Shown: positions 1 to 10,200 of the stretch, one piece after another | How the letters are laid out: every line of letters begins with the position of its first letter | Position numbering within the stretch: the first letter of the stretch is position 1 | From: JAABRU01 sp041390465 | Lineage (GTDB): Bacteria > Desulfobacterota > Desulfobacteria > Desulfobacterales > Desulfococcaceae | NCBI GenBank assembly: GCA_041390465.1 | Contig: JAWKPW010000019.1 | Location: 1-64,000, forward strand | DNA length: 64,000 bases | Direction of reading: 5' to 3' | Notes under the pieces: model-generated | What the model was told of the DNA's origin: nothing | Seen by the model: the letters and a program-made list of their open reading frames with translations, nothing else | Databases searched by the model: none | Program-made: the position numbers and the translations under genes

Positions 1-1
1 A

Positions 2-223
2 AATCAGAAAATGGACTCGCGGGAACAGTCCAAGATGCTGAAACATTTCATGATGTATATCAGCACGGACGGAAAAAACTGGGCTCCCGTCAATGACATG
101 CGGTCTGTAAAAGAAGTTCTGGGCATGAAACAGGGCACACTTTCCTTTGGCTTGGGCATGGATCAGAAAAAAGGCATTGCCGCCTTTCTGCATATGGAAG
201 AGATGACACTTTCCGAAAAATAA
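2..223 (+). CDS. C-terminal end of an unidentified protein (cut by the window start)
   Basis: The reading frame is open from base 2 to the stop just before glmM, so the visible part is a C-terminal tail of about 73 residues; an ATG at base 11 is probably internal. The segment is beta-rich and includes YISTDGKNW, which resembles carbohydrate-binding or discoidin-like sandwich folds, but no family can be named. It lies 11 bases upstream of glmM on the same strand and is probably co-transcribed. In many bacteria cdaR precedes glmM, but this tail does not look like CdaR. Confidence 0.5.
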   Translation, partial: NQKMDSREQSKMLKHFMMYISTDGKNWAPVNDMRSVKEVLGMKQGTLSFGLGMDQKKGIAAFLHMEEMTLSEK

Positions 224-234
224 GGATTTCAATT

Positions 235-1578
235 ATGGGAAAACTGTTTGGCACAGACGGCATACGCGGGGTGGCAAATCAATACCCCATGACCCCGGAA
301 ACAGCATTGCGGGCAGGCCGGGCTGTTTCCCTGGTCTTTGGCAAAAAAGGCAGAATAGTCATTGGAAAGGATACCCGCATATCCTCAACCATGCTGGAAT
401 ATGCACTTGCGGCGGGCATCTGCTCGGCAGGCGGAAACGCATATCTTGCGGGTGTGCTGCCCACTCCGGGCATAGCCTTTCTTTCACAGGCAGAAAAAGC
501 GGATGCAGGCATTGTCATTTCTGCCTCCCACAATCCCTATTACGACAATGGCATCAAGGTGTTCAAGGGAAACGGTTTCAAACTTCCGGATGAAAAAGAG
601 GCGGAAATAGAAGAACTTCTGCTGGATGAGAACCTTGCGGAAAAATGCAGTCATATCCGGGAAACCGGTCAGGTTTTTTCTTTGGAAAATGCGGGGTATC
701 GTTACGCGGAATTTCTGAAAAACACCCTGCCGTCTGATTTTTCCCTTAAAGGAATGAAAATTGTTCTGGACTGCTCCAACGGAGCGACATATCAGGCTGC
801 ACCAAAAGTTTTCGCAGAACTGGGAGCGGATATCCAGTGCCTTTTTGCGTCCCCGGACGGGAAAAACATCAATGAAAACTGCGGTTCCCAGCATACGGAA
901 ACGCTGAAATCCCATGTTCTTGCATGGAACGCGGATATTGGACTGGCCTTTGACGGAGACGGGGATCGGCTTATCGCGGTGGATGAAAAAGGCAATACGG
1001 TGACAGGCGACAAAATTTTGGCCATATGTGCAAAACATATGAAAAAAAAGGGTCTGCTCAAAAACAATCTGGCCGTCACCACCGTCATGAGCAATATCGG
1101 ACTGCATATCGCTCTGAAAAAAATGGAGATAGAGCATCGGATTACGGATGTGGGAGATCGCTATGTGATGCAGGAGATGCTCACATCCGGCGCAGTGCTG
1201 GGAGGCGAGGATTCCGGGCATATGATCTTTCTCAACCATCACAGCACAGGAGACGGCATTCTCAGCGCGCTGCGTTTGATTGAGGCCGTGACAGATGCGG
1301 AAAAGCCTTTGTCTGAACTGGCCGGCATCATGGAAGTGTATCCCCAACTGCTGGTAAATGTGGAAGTGCGTGAGAAACCGGATCTGGAAACCCATCCGCG
1401 CATTTCCGCAGTCATCCGGAATGCAGAAAACATATTGGGAGAAAAGGGAAGAGTGCTGGTGCGCTATTCCGGAACCCAGCCTCTGTGCAGGATTATGATC
1501 GAAGCGTCAAGCCAAGCGGAAACCCTTCAGTATTGTGAGGAAATTGCGGCTGTGGTAAAAGCGGAGATTGGGAAGTGA
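235..1578 (+). CDS. glmM: Phosphoglucosamine mutase
   Basis: This enzyme converts glucosamine-6-phosphate to glucosamine-1-phosphate for UDP-GlcNAc, peptidoglycan and LPS synthesis in the cytoplasm. At 447 residues it has normal family length and all hallmark loops: the phosphoserine loop SASHNPY near residue 98, the metal-binding loop DGDGDR near residue 240, the sugar-binding GGEDSGH loop near 320, and the C-terminal phosphate-binding loop RYSGTQPLCRIM (canonical form RxSGTEP). The ATG start follows an AAGGA-type ribosome binding site. The large opposite-strand frames over it are shadows. It is probably the second gene of an operon with the partial gene upstream. Confidence 0.97.
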   Translation: MGKLFGTDGIRGVANQYPMTPETALRAGRAVSLVFGKKGRIVIGKDTRISSTMLEYALAAGICSAGGNAYLAGVLPTPGIAFLSQAEKADAGIVISASHNPYYDNGIKVFKGNGFKLPDEKEAEIEELLLDENLAEKCSHIRETGQVFSLENAGYRYAEFLKNTLPSDFSLKGMKIVLDCSNGATYQAAPKVFAELGADIQCLFASPDGKNINENCGSQHTETLKSHVLAWNADIGLAFDGDGDRLIAVDEKGNTVTGDKILAICAKHMKKKGLLKNNLAVTTVMSNIGLHIALKKMEIEHRITDVGDRYVMQEMLTSGAVLGGEDSGHMIFLNHHSTGDGILSALRLIEAVTDAEKPLSELAGIMEVYPQLLVNVEVREKPDLETHPRISAVIRNAENILGEKGRVLVRYSGTQPLCRIMIEASSQAETLQYCEEIAAVVKAEIGK

Positions 1579-1581
1579 ATT

Positions 1582-1999
1582 TTAATTTATTTCACGCGGG
1601 ATGATTTCAAAGATGTCATTGTATGCTTCAAAGATAATTTTGTAATGATGAAAAAAATTCATCTGTCCCAGAATTGTCCGTATTTCATTGCTTTCACTGC
1701 GTACCCATGCAAACACCAGCGGCACAGGCGGAAGAGAATAAAGTTCTCCTTTCAACAGTACTCCATAAGCGAATATGCCTTTCAAAACTCCCCCCGACAT
1801 CAACCGGAACTGCCTGATCTTCCCATATCAGCCCTAATTCCAATCCCGTATCATAAGGCAATACAGACATTGCTGCCCCTGAATCCACCAAAGCAGGGAT
1901 CATGCTTTTATGCTCTCCATTGCAAAGGGAAATTTCTATGAGAGGCAATCCTCCGCGCAACTGAGGAAATGCAGGAGAACGACTGTATTGATATTTCAT
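1582..1999 (-). pseudogene. Retropepsin-like aspartic protease domain protein, split by a frameshift in a G6 run
   Basis: The N-terminal frame (1999 down to about 1790) holds the retroviral-type aspartic protease motif ALVDSGAAMSVLP. The C-terminal frame (about 1800 to 1582) continues with GIFAYGVLLKGEL and the expected beta-strand pattern. The two join if one G is removed from the run of six G (minus strand) near 1793, giving about 138 residues, a usual length for small bacterial retropepsin-like proteins. It overlaps the upstream small gene by ATGA, indicating translational coupling. The break may be a real mutation, a sequencing error in a homopolymer, or less likely programmed slippage. 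The substrate is unknown. Confidence 0.7.
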
Positions 2000-2232
2000 A
2001 ATTTGTTATTTTTCTCCAAAAGTTGCTGAAGCTGAAAGGCAGCTTTATAGGAAGTGTCATCAGGTGTGACAGTCGGTGTCATAATCGGATATTCGAATCC
2101 TCTCATAAAATATTTTTCCGGGAGTTCCTCTTGTTCCTGCAACATCTTGGTAATATGTGCAATAAGTCTTAATTTATCCAACCTGGGAAGCGGTTTTATA
2201 AGTTTGGTCTCTATTTCAGCCAGCAACATCAT
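1996..2232 (-). CDS. Small partner protein upstream of the retropepsin-like gene
   Basis: This 78-residue protein starts MMLLAEIETK and has a helical N-terminal half followed by a polar segment. No named family is recognised. It overlaps the start of the retropepsin-like gene by four bases, so the two form a translationally coupled pair. Similar pairs of a short helical protein and a retropepsin-like protein occur in repeat-rich bacterial genomes and look like two-gene accessory modules; a toxin-antitoxin-like role is speculation. A bidirectional hairpin separates it from the neighbouring gene at 2305-3018. Confidence 0.6.
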   Translation of the reverse strand: MMLLAEIETKLIKPLPRLDKLRLIAHITKMLQEQEELPEKYFMRGFEYPIMTPTVTPDDTSYKAAFQLQQLLEKNNKL

Positions 2233-2256
2233 ATCATATCTCCATAAGTGCCAGAT

Positions 2257-2295
2257 AAAAACCCTGAGGGTTTTGAAAACCCCCAGGGTTTTTTT
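2257..2295 (-). terminator. Rho-independent terminator, AACCC hairpin family
   Basis: An inverted repeat pairs AAAACCCTGAGGG with CCCCAGGGTTTT around a short TTTTGAAAA centre, and T-runs on both strands make it bidirectional. It sits directly after the stop of the BI-1 gene (minus strand). Related hairpins occur at 47252-47285 and 57799-57834. Confidence 0.75.
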
Positions 2296-2304
2296 CCGTC
2301 AGAA

Positions 2305-3018
2305 TTAATCCCTGCTGCCGCCGAAGATTCTCAGAAGCATGAGGAAAAGGTTGATGAAATCCAGGTAAAGGGTCAGCGCACCGAGAATCGCGCCTTTTCT
2401 TGCCACACCCGCTTCCAGACCGGAAGGCTGGGTCATGGCCATCTCTTTGATCTTCTGGGTGTCATAGGCCGTGAGTCCCACAAACACAATCACGCCGATA
2501 TAACTGATGATCATGCTCATGGCGCTGCTCTGCACAAACAGATTGACCAGAGAAGCGATGATGATGCCGATCAGTCCCATCATCATAAAACTTCCCATTG
2601 AGGTCAGATCCCGCTTTGTCACCATGCCGAACACACTGCACGCGGCAAAGGTTCCCGCACACACGAAAAAAGTTGCGGCAATGGAACTCATGGTATAGGC
2701 CAGAAATATCGCGGCCATGGTCAGCCCGTTGAGGACAGCATATCCGATGAACATGGCCGTGGCCGTGGAAGCGGCCATGGTTCCAATTCTTGCGCTGAGA
2801 ATCCACACCAGAGCCAGCTCTCCGATAATCAGACCAAAGAACACTGCCCGGCTTCCGAAAATCAGCTCCCGCATGGCCGGGCTGCCTGCAACTGCATAGG
2901 CCACAAATCCGGTCAGCGCAAGTCCGATGGCCATCCAGTTGTAAACACTCTGGATAAAGGAATTGACCATTGCCTGCGTCTGAACCTGGGGTTGCACTTT
3001 GGGACGAATAAACTCCAT
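2305..3018 (-). CDS. Bax inhibitor-1 (BI-1)/YccA family membrane protein
   Basis: The protein is 237 residues with seven predicted membrane segments spread from about residue 25 to the C-terminus. It has the family signature near the end (YDTQKIKEMA, then a long hydrophobic segment with LYLDFINLFLMLLRI). Family members are inner-membrane proteins related to TMBIM calcium-leak channels; YccA in E. coli interacts with FtsH. The start at 3018 is chosen because AAGGAGGT lies seven bases upstream and the N-terminus matches the family; an upstream in-frame ATG at 3138 lacks such a site. It is a single-gene unit with a terminator at 2257-2295. Confidence 0.93.
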   Translation of the reverse strand: MEFIRPKVQPQVQTQAMVNSFIQSVYNWMAIGLALTGFVAYAVAGSPAMRELIFGSRAVFFGLIIGELALVWILSARIGTMAASTATAMFIGYAVLNGLTMAAIFLAYTMSSIAATFFVCAGTFAACSVFGMVTKRDLTSMGSFMMMGLIGIIIASLVNLFVQSSAMSMIISYIGVIVFVGLTAYDTQKIKEMAMTQPSGLEAGVARKGAILGALTLYLDFINLFLMLLRIFGGSRD

Positions 3019-3136
3019 TTTTATACCTCCTTGAAAAATTGTTGTCATCCTGTGTTTTTTTGTATTATAACAACACAAGGCTTTCTTTTCAAGACAAATC
3101 GGTTCAAATTTGCGAATTTTCAGTTTGTGATGGGAC

Positions 3137-3412
3137 ATGAAACCGGAACAGATCTATCAGGAATTAAAAAACTTGGCAGAAAAACTCGGCATCAAAGTCA
3201 CGGAAAAAAGTTTCCGCAATGTGGCTGCCGGTATCCATTTCCAGAGCGGTCTGTGCAAAGTGCGGGAAAAGGATGTGTACATCATGGATCGAAATCTTTC
3301 TGTTTCCCAAAAAAACGAACTGCTGGCAGAATGTCTTGCCGGAATGGATTCTGAGAATATCTATATGGTTCCGGCTCTGCGGGAATTTCTGGACAAAAAT
3401 CGGGGACGGTGA
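3137..3412 (+). CDS. Conserved hypothetical protein, 91 residues
   Basis: This small soluble protein begins MKPEQIYQELKNLAEKLGI and contains a central GLCKVREKDVYIMDR segment followed by a helical C-terminus ending near the GGGACGG stop region. It resembles a small uncharacterised family common in Desulfobacterota that I know only as hypothetical. No catalytic motif is evident. It is divergent from the BI-1 gene, sharing the roughly 120-base intergenic region, and may be co-transcribed with the deaminase downstream across a 150-base gap that holds a small repeat. Confidence 0.75.
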   Translation: MKPEQIYQELKNLAEKLGIKVTEKSFRNVAAGIHFQSGLCKVREKDVYIMDRNLSVSQKNELLAECLAGMDSENIYMVPALREFLDKNRGR

Positions 3413-3492
3413 AATCTGATTTGCAATGCTTTCAAAGCAGCATTGTCCCGAAGTGAAGGCATGGGACGCTGAAAGAAATTCGCAACATGACG

Positions 3493-3515
3493 CCAAACTT
3501 GCAGTTTGGCACTCC
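3493..3515. repeat. Dispersed hairpin repeat CCAAACTTGCAGTTTGG plus CACTCC tail
   Basis: A short palindrome followed by GCACTCC. A near-identical copy ends the window at 63975-63997. It lies in the gap between the hypothetical gene and the deaminase gene. Confidence 0.6.
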
Positions 3516-3565
3516 GGTGAACTGTTTGATCCAATACCGCTGAACCGGAGGCAGAGGTTGAACGG

Positions 3566-4102
3566 ATGCACATTTCAGAAAAAAATGATCATGAATATTT
3601 TATGCACATGGCTTTGGAAGAAGCCCGGCAGACACTTGCGCGCGGGGAATTTCCCGTAGGATGTGTGCTGGTGCATGAAAACAGGATTCTTGTCACAGGT
3701 TCCCGCTTCGGTACATCTTTTGGCGGAAAAAACGAAACCGATCATGCGGAAATGACTGCCCTGCGCAGACTGGAGCAGCAGTATCCGGATGCAGATCGGA
3801 GCCAAATCACGCTTTACTGCACCATGGAACCCTGCCTGATGTGCTATGGAGCCATTCTCATCAGCGGCATCGGAAAAATCGTGTACGCGTATGAGGATGT
3901 CATGGGCGGCGGCACGTCCTGCGATCTGTCCCGGCTTCCGCCGCTGTACCGGGAAAGCAGAATTTCTGTTGTTTCCGGCATTCTCCGGAAAGAAAGCCTG
4001 CAACTGTTTCAATCCTTTTTTGCCGATCCGGAAAATGACTACTGGCGCGGCAGTCTTCTGGCCCGGTATACACTTGCGGAAGCTGAAAATGTGAAATTTT
4101 GA
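3566..4102 (+). CDS. Nucleoside deaminase (TadA-like)
   Basis: The 178-residue protein belongs to the zinc cytidine deaminase-like superfamily: HAE near residue 71 supplies the first zinc ligand and proton-shuttle glutamate, and PCLMCYGAI near residue 95 supplies the two cysteines. This layout fits tRNA adenosine-34 deaminase and related guanine/cytosine deaminases. It has an extended C-terminal tail (about residues 120-178) beyond the TadA core, so the tRNA role is not certain. The start follows an AGAGG site about eight bases upstream. A hairpin terminator follows at 4145. Confidence 0.85.
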   Translation: MHISEKNDHEYFMHMALEEARQTLARGEFPVGCVLVHENRILVTGSRFGTSFGGKNETDHAEMTALRRLEQQYPDADRSQITLYCTMEPCLMCYGAILISGIGKIVYAYEDVMGGGTSCDLSRLPPLYRESRISVVSGILRKESLQLFQSFFADPENDYWRGSLLARYTLAEAENVKF

Positions 4103-4144
4103 CAGTGCTTTGCCAACTTTGATTTTATGTGTTGAAGCGTGCAT

Positions 4145-4177
4145 AAAAACCGGATTTTTCGAAAAAATCCGGTTTTT
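4145..4177 (+). terminator. Hairpin terminator, CCGGATTTTT family
   Basis: A perfect stem pairs AAAAACCGGATTTTT with AAAAAATCCGGTTTTT. It lies about 40 bases after the deaminase stop and ends in a T-run. Two sister copies occur at 46384-46418 and 47156-47189. Confidence 0.7.
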
Positions 4178-4293
4178 GCAACGCACAGATTCAGAGATGA
4201 TAAGGCACTGACTGCCCAGTAAAAAAGCTTTCTGCTGATCAAAATGCCTGTGCACTGCCTCTGAATCGCGGTGGATTCCTGCCAGCATCCAAA

Positions 4294-7200
4294 TCAGAAC
4301 ACAAGGGAATTGAGGAAGCATCCGCCCGCACTGCCGTCTTCCGGGCCGGACACTGAGATGGGTCTGAGGGCGGGAATGAGCGGGCCGGAGAAATGCACAA
4401 TGATGCCGTTCGCGGTTCGGTCCGCGTCTCCGGGGCAGCCGTCTGTGATTTTCAGGGTGATGATGCGGTTTGTTCTGTCCGCTGCCGTGAGATATGAAAT
4501 GTCATTCCATCCGTTTGCGCTGTCATATTCATACCATTTGGAACCGGAGGGCACGGATTCGGAAAGATGAATGACAATTTCCGCTGCGGCTCCGGGTTCA
4601 TTGACAGAAATGCGGAAGACCGGTGAGTCCGAAGGGCATTTTCTGAGGATTCGGAAATGGTCATTGGATCAATGGAGGTGAAATTCAACGGCAGTTCCGC
4701 ATTCACGGACAACTTTGACGCAGACGGTTCCGCAAGGTGCTGCGGATGCAGCTTTCTACATTTCATTGCGGGATCATCCGTTTCCGTCTGCAAATCATCT
4801 GAAATGCCGCTGTTGTCTGTATCAATGTCAACCTGTAGTGGTGAATGAGGCTGTTCCGACCATTCTGTTTATTGCCGCTGCTGTCAGTGAACCGCACATG
4901 CCGGTGATAAACGGTGAGTTTGAAACCAGATCGGGACCGGCAGCTCCGTCGGGTGAACTGTGTCTTCAATCTCCATAATTTTTAAGAAGAAATTTTCATC
5001 CGTGCTGATCTGCCACTCTGTCTGTGAATGAACGAATGCGGAATCTGAGACCGGTCTGACGAGTGAGAACAGGTGTCAATGAAACATCCGTTTTTCCGTT
5101 TTCCGGGGAGGCGGTTTCTCGGGCGTGCCGAGACGGAATTTCAGGCTCTTTCACTGTTATTTCCACAGATGCGCTGTCCCTTATCTCCGTCCTGTCTGTA
5201 CAGTGAAAGTAATTGTGTATTCTCGGACTGTGCTAGACACGGTTTCTCCGGATTCATCACATCCCTGTTTTCCGCACCGCCGCCCGAATCCATTGAAATG
5301 TAGACGGCGCATTACCGCCCGCTCACATTCACTGCAAAAAATGCGGATTCCTGTGCTTATAGATGACATTTCGGACGTTTGAGATGGAAGCAGGGACTGT
5401 GTCCTCATCCGGAGGGTGACATTTCCGTCACGCTTATTGTCGTGGACGATTCCGCAATATCCCCGTCCGCATCCGTCACGGTCAATGTTACAGTGCTCCG
5501 GCCTGCGTGAATGCGTGGAAGGGATTCTGTTCACTGCTGCCAGACCGTCTCAATCCATCGATATGTGGAGAAATCCGGATTTCCGCCTGCTGTTTGTCCC
5601 CCAAAAGAGACAACCAGACAGTCAACTGATGACTTCAGCAATGGAAACCGCCGGGGTTTCGTGTCGGGTGGTTCACCTCTTTCACCGTCACGGTGACAGA
5701 TGCACTGTCCCGTGTCGCCATCCGCGTCTCTCCTGGTGAAAATGACGGTGTATGTTGGGTTTGGAGAAAAGAAATCACAGTCGCCGGGATTCCAGAGGCA
5801 TATGAATTTTCCGCACCGCCATGAAATTCCATTGATAAGAAAACGGCGCATCTCCGCCGCTCACAATTCTGAAAGACACGGATTCACCTTCCGCGGCTGT
5901 CACATCCGCGGACGGAGGCAATGGAAGCTGCCGGAATGAGATCAATGGGAACCAGGAACAATCCGCGTCAGAGTGAAATCCGCAAATGCGGTTCCGCCCT
6001 CTCCACTGTGATTTTTCCCGGTGTACGGATAATATCCGTCCGCTTCTATTGTTATGGCAAAACGTGCCCGGCTCCTGAATCATCATGTAGCGTCCGTTCG
6101 GCCAGAAGCAACGGTCGCGGTTGCGGAGGTGCGCAGCACCGCGCAGCCACCGGGGAAACCGCAAGGGAATCCGCAATCCATCACGCACAAATCCCGCAAA
6201 CATGCCGACCATGGTTTATCTGAATTCTGTATGATGCGTCAGATGTCCACGTCTCCCCTTCTCCGGTGCTGATTTTCACAGAGTAAATTCCGTCTGCCGG
6301 ACAGGGCCATGACCATTCCGCATTTCCATTTGCATTTATCTGCTTCACAGTGCCGTCAGAAATCTGAACCCGGACACCGCAGCCGCCGGTGTTGGAGAGA
6401 GTGAAACTGTAAACCTTTCCCGAAATCCCGTAAAAACGCAGGTAATCCAAATCACTGGCCGTGTGCAGGCTGTGATGCTGTGCGGTGTCATTGACAACAA
6501 TTGCATTGGCGGATGTCACTGTGCTGTCATTTTCATAAATGTCCGGCCCGTCTGTTCTGTGAATCACCGTTTCCCTCACAGCGGAAACAGCGCCCTGTGC
6601 ATCTTCGGCATACACAGTCACCGGGTAATCCCCAAAATACGGAAAATCCGCATATGAAACCGCATAACATCCGTTTCCGTCCGGGGAAAGTGTCACTGCT
6701 GCGGGTTCCCCGGTCTGCTGCAGGGTTCCGTATCCGGGCGGTGTGATGACGGCCCATACGCTGCTGATTTCAGATGCGGATGAGATGCCTTCCGCTGAAA
6801 TGGTTACAGATTCCGTTCCTGTCACAGTAAGCGCTTCGGATGCAGGGGCGTTTGCAACCGGCTGATCCGAGGCCAGACGTATGCCCGCTCCAATGTAATA
6901 CGCATTCGCGATCTGTCCGTCCGAACGCTCGCTTGCAATGCCGTTGCCGTTGTCATCCATCAACGGCAACGCGGCCCCGCCGGACATGGTTTTAATTGCA
7001 TCCCCTGCCTGTGAAAAAGCCCTTCCCGCGCTCATTCCGCTGTAAATGTTTTTCCAGAAAAAAGCGGAAAAGGATGTCCGCAGACCGGAACCGGATGTTA
7101 TGATAATTCTTTCATTCCCGGACAGCACAGGCAGAAACAGATCGGAATAAGCAAAATCAAAAATCAGGCTCACTTTTTCCGGAATTTTCTGCTGCAGAGT

Positions 7201-10200
7201 GTCAATCCATCCGTCCAGAACAGCAGGGGAAAGAACAGCATCCGCAAGCTGAAAACCTGCTGCGGTTCCTTTGCCGGTCATATATATCACAATATCTTTG
7301 GCATTATCCGCTCCCCATGCTGTGACAGCATTTCTCAAATCTGTCAATGCCGCATCAGATGACAGACGCAGAATGTCATTTTCACTGTAACCCTGAAACA
7401 CAAGGGCATCAATGGCCAGATCCGCATTGGCATTCACTTCGTCCAGCAAATCCGCTCCCGCATTTCCGGCCACGATTACAGCCCTTCTTCTCAGGCTGTC
7501 ACCGGAGGAAAGCGTTTCAGGCCCTGCTGCGGAAACACCGCCCTGACGGTCACGGGCATAATACAGCACACTGTAATTTCCGCCTGACGCGATTCCCTCA
7601 AACCGGCCTTCAAACCGATCCCCGCCTGCGGGAAGAAGTTCAACTGTCGGCATTTCCAGAACCGTGCTGTTTTCACCCGGATCAAAGTCAGGCGGATGAA
7701 TCACTGTCCACACGCGGGAAAGGCCGTCCGGGTCTGTCACTTCTGCGGACAGAAGAGCCGCATTCGCATCATCCGGGCTGATTTCAGCGGAAAACGCGGT
7801 GAAAACAGGCGCATCCTGATGATAATCCGCTGCATTGGCAATCTGCACATCCGCGGCCGCATCATAATCCGGCTGCTCGTTCCCGGTTCCGTTCCCGTTG
7901 CCGTCCAGCAGGGGATTCTGCAGTGGCACCGCCGCGTTCAGTGCGGCTGCCGCACGTTCAAACGCATCCGCAATGCATTTTCCGCTGAAAACATCTGTCC
8001 AGAAAAACGAGGAAAAGGACACCGAACCCTGACTGATGAACCACGCATCCTCATTTTCCTCCGTACTGCTGATGACAATCCGATCCGGAGCCGCGAGAAC
8101 CGGCAGAAAACTGCCTGCATTGCACGCATCATATATCACAATGATTTTTCCAGTGATTTTTCCCTGAAGGGTGTCCAGCCATCCGTCAAGCTCCGAAGCC
8201 GTGAGAATGTCTGTCTCATTCATGCGGAATGTCCCGTTTTTTCCATGATCCGTGAGAAACACACCATATCCCCAGTACCGCAGCCCATGTCCCAATTGCA
8301 TATTGTGATTTTCATTGACGCGGGGCGATCCACATCATCGGCCAGCCTGTTGTTATCCAGATCAATGGAAGTGTCTGGACTGAGATAAAACCGTGTTTTT
8401 GTCAAATCCCCGATACGTGAGCGCTCGAGATGCTGCTTAAATGGGCTGTGAGCTGCGTCGCGGGCCACAGCCAGTTCCCCTCATACGGCCCGCCACCTAC
8501 GTAACGATAATGGCTTTGTTGGTTTTCACATCTGCCAAAGGTTTGAATACCTGAATGCGGTGGTTGTCGCTGTCAGCCACATATACTTTTCCATCAGAAC
8601 CTACCACAACATCCCCCGGATAACGCATTTGTCCCGGCATTTCCGACTTCCCCACATGAATCAATAAACCTCCGTCGGCATCAAATTTCTGAATGCGTTG
8701 TTTCCGAATCCGCAACAGCAGACAGAATCATCCTGATCCGTTGATACACCGAAAGGAAATGAAAATTTTCCTCCCTGACCGCCCTCCTCCTCCCCATGAA
8801 TTCAGAAATGTGCCGTCAGAATCAAATTTTTGAATCCAGAAAAACAGGGCGGACGTGCATACATATACATTTCCGATGCTGTCGGCACTGATTCCTTCGC
8901 GGGTGTCAACCCTGTCCTCTGGTTCCCTGATTCCCCCAGAATTTGACGAATTTTCCGGACTGATTTTCTGAATACGGTGCTGTCGGTATCTGTTTACATA
9001 GATATTTCCGCTATGTCCGCCGCAATACCGACAGGATAATGAAACTGTTTTTCCCGTTTCGTTTCACCTGTCTGGAACTGAAAATTTCCGTCACTGTCAA
9101 AAATCTGAATCCGGTCGTTTCCTGAATCTGCTTACATACACATAACCGTTGCCATCAACCGCAATGCCTTCTGGATAATGAACTGGCCTTTCTGGTGATT
9201 CCTTTCTTGTTCCCCATTGTATGAGAAACTTCGCTTGTCCCATAATTCCTCTGAATCCCAGTTGTTATCCCTGTCTGCCACATATACGTAACTTCCCGGT
9301 TTCATCCCCATGCTATCCCTTTGATGTTGAACTTGCTCCTGTTTCACTGCTCATTCCCCATACAGAAAGAAACTGCTCCAGGTTGTGAATTTCGGAATCC
9401 GGGTTGTTGTCTCGTCTGCAAATACAAGATAACTGCACTTCATCCACAGCCGTTCCGTCCGAACATTGATTCACTCGTTTCGCTTCCTTATATCCCCATT
9501 TGTCAACAAATTTCTCCGTGTCTGTGAATTTCTGAATGCGGTGATTGAACGTATCTGTCGCATAGACAAAACCGCCTTTGTCGGCAGCACTCGGGAAATT
9601 GAACCCGCCCTCCCCGCTCCCTTATATCCCCATTGCAGGATAACCTGTCCGTCTGAATTAAATTTCTGAATCCGGTGATTGCTGTTATCAGCGACATAGA
9701 TATACCCCCTTTCCCATCGCCAGTAATTCCGGACGGATAATATGGGTTGTTCATCCGTCCCTTCTTCTGCCCGCTCCACTGCCTGACAAAGCGGCCGTCC
9801 TCGGTGAATTCCTGTATCCGGCGGTCTCCTGACATCTGTCGATAAACATTTCCTGCGTAATCCACTGCAATTCCATGCGGCATGTCAAACTTGCCCTCTC
9901 CGCTTCCCAGGCTCCCATTTCATTACAAACTGACCGTCTGAATTGAATTTCTGTATGGTTGTTGGCATTATCTGCGACATAAAGAAATCCCCTCATTATC
10001 TGCTGCAATACCGGATGGTAAATCAAATTCCCCGTCACCGGTTCTTTTCCATTCGTTGCAAAGTGTCCGTCTGAACTGAATTTCTGAATCCGGTCATTTG
10101 CCGAATCCACCACATAAATATATCCTTCTGTGTCCGATGCCAACCGAAGGATGGAGAAAATACCAGGGCTGCTGAGGCGCAGGCCACATGCGATGGAAAA

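Noticed and set aside
484..1395. 303-codon minus-strand frame over glmM
   Set aside because: Antisense shadow of glmM.
2305..3138. Longer BI-1 start at 3138
   Set aside because: The added 40 residues lack family similarity, and the strong AAGGAGGT site marks 3018.
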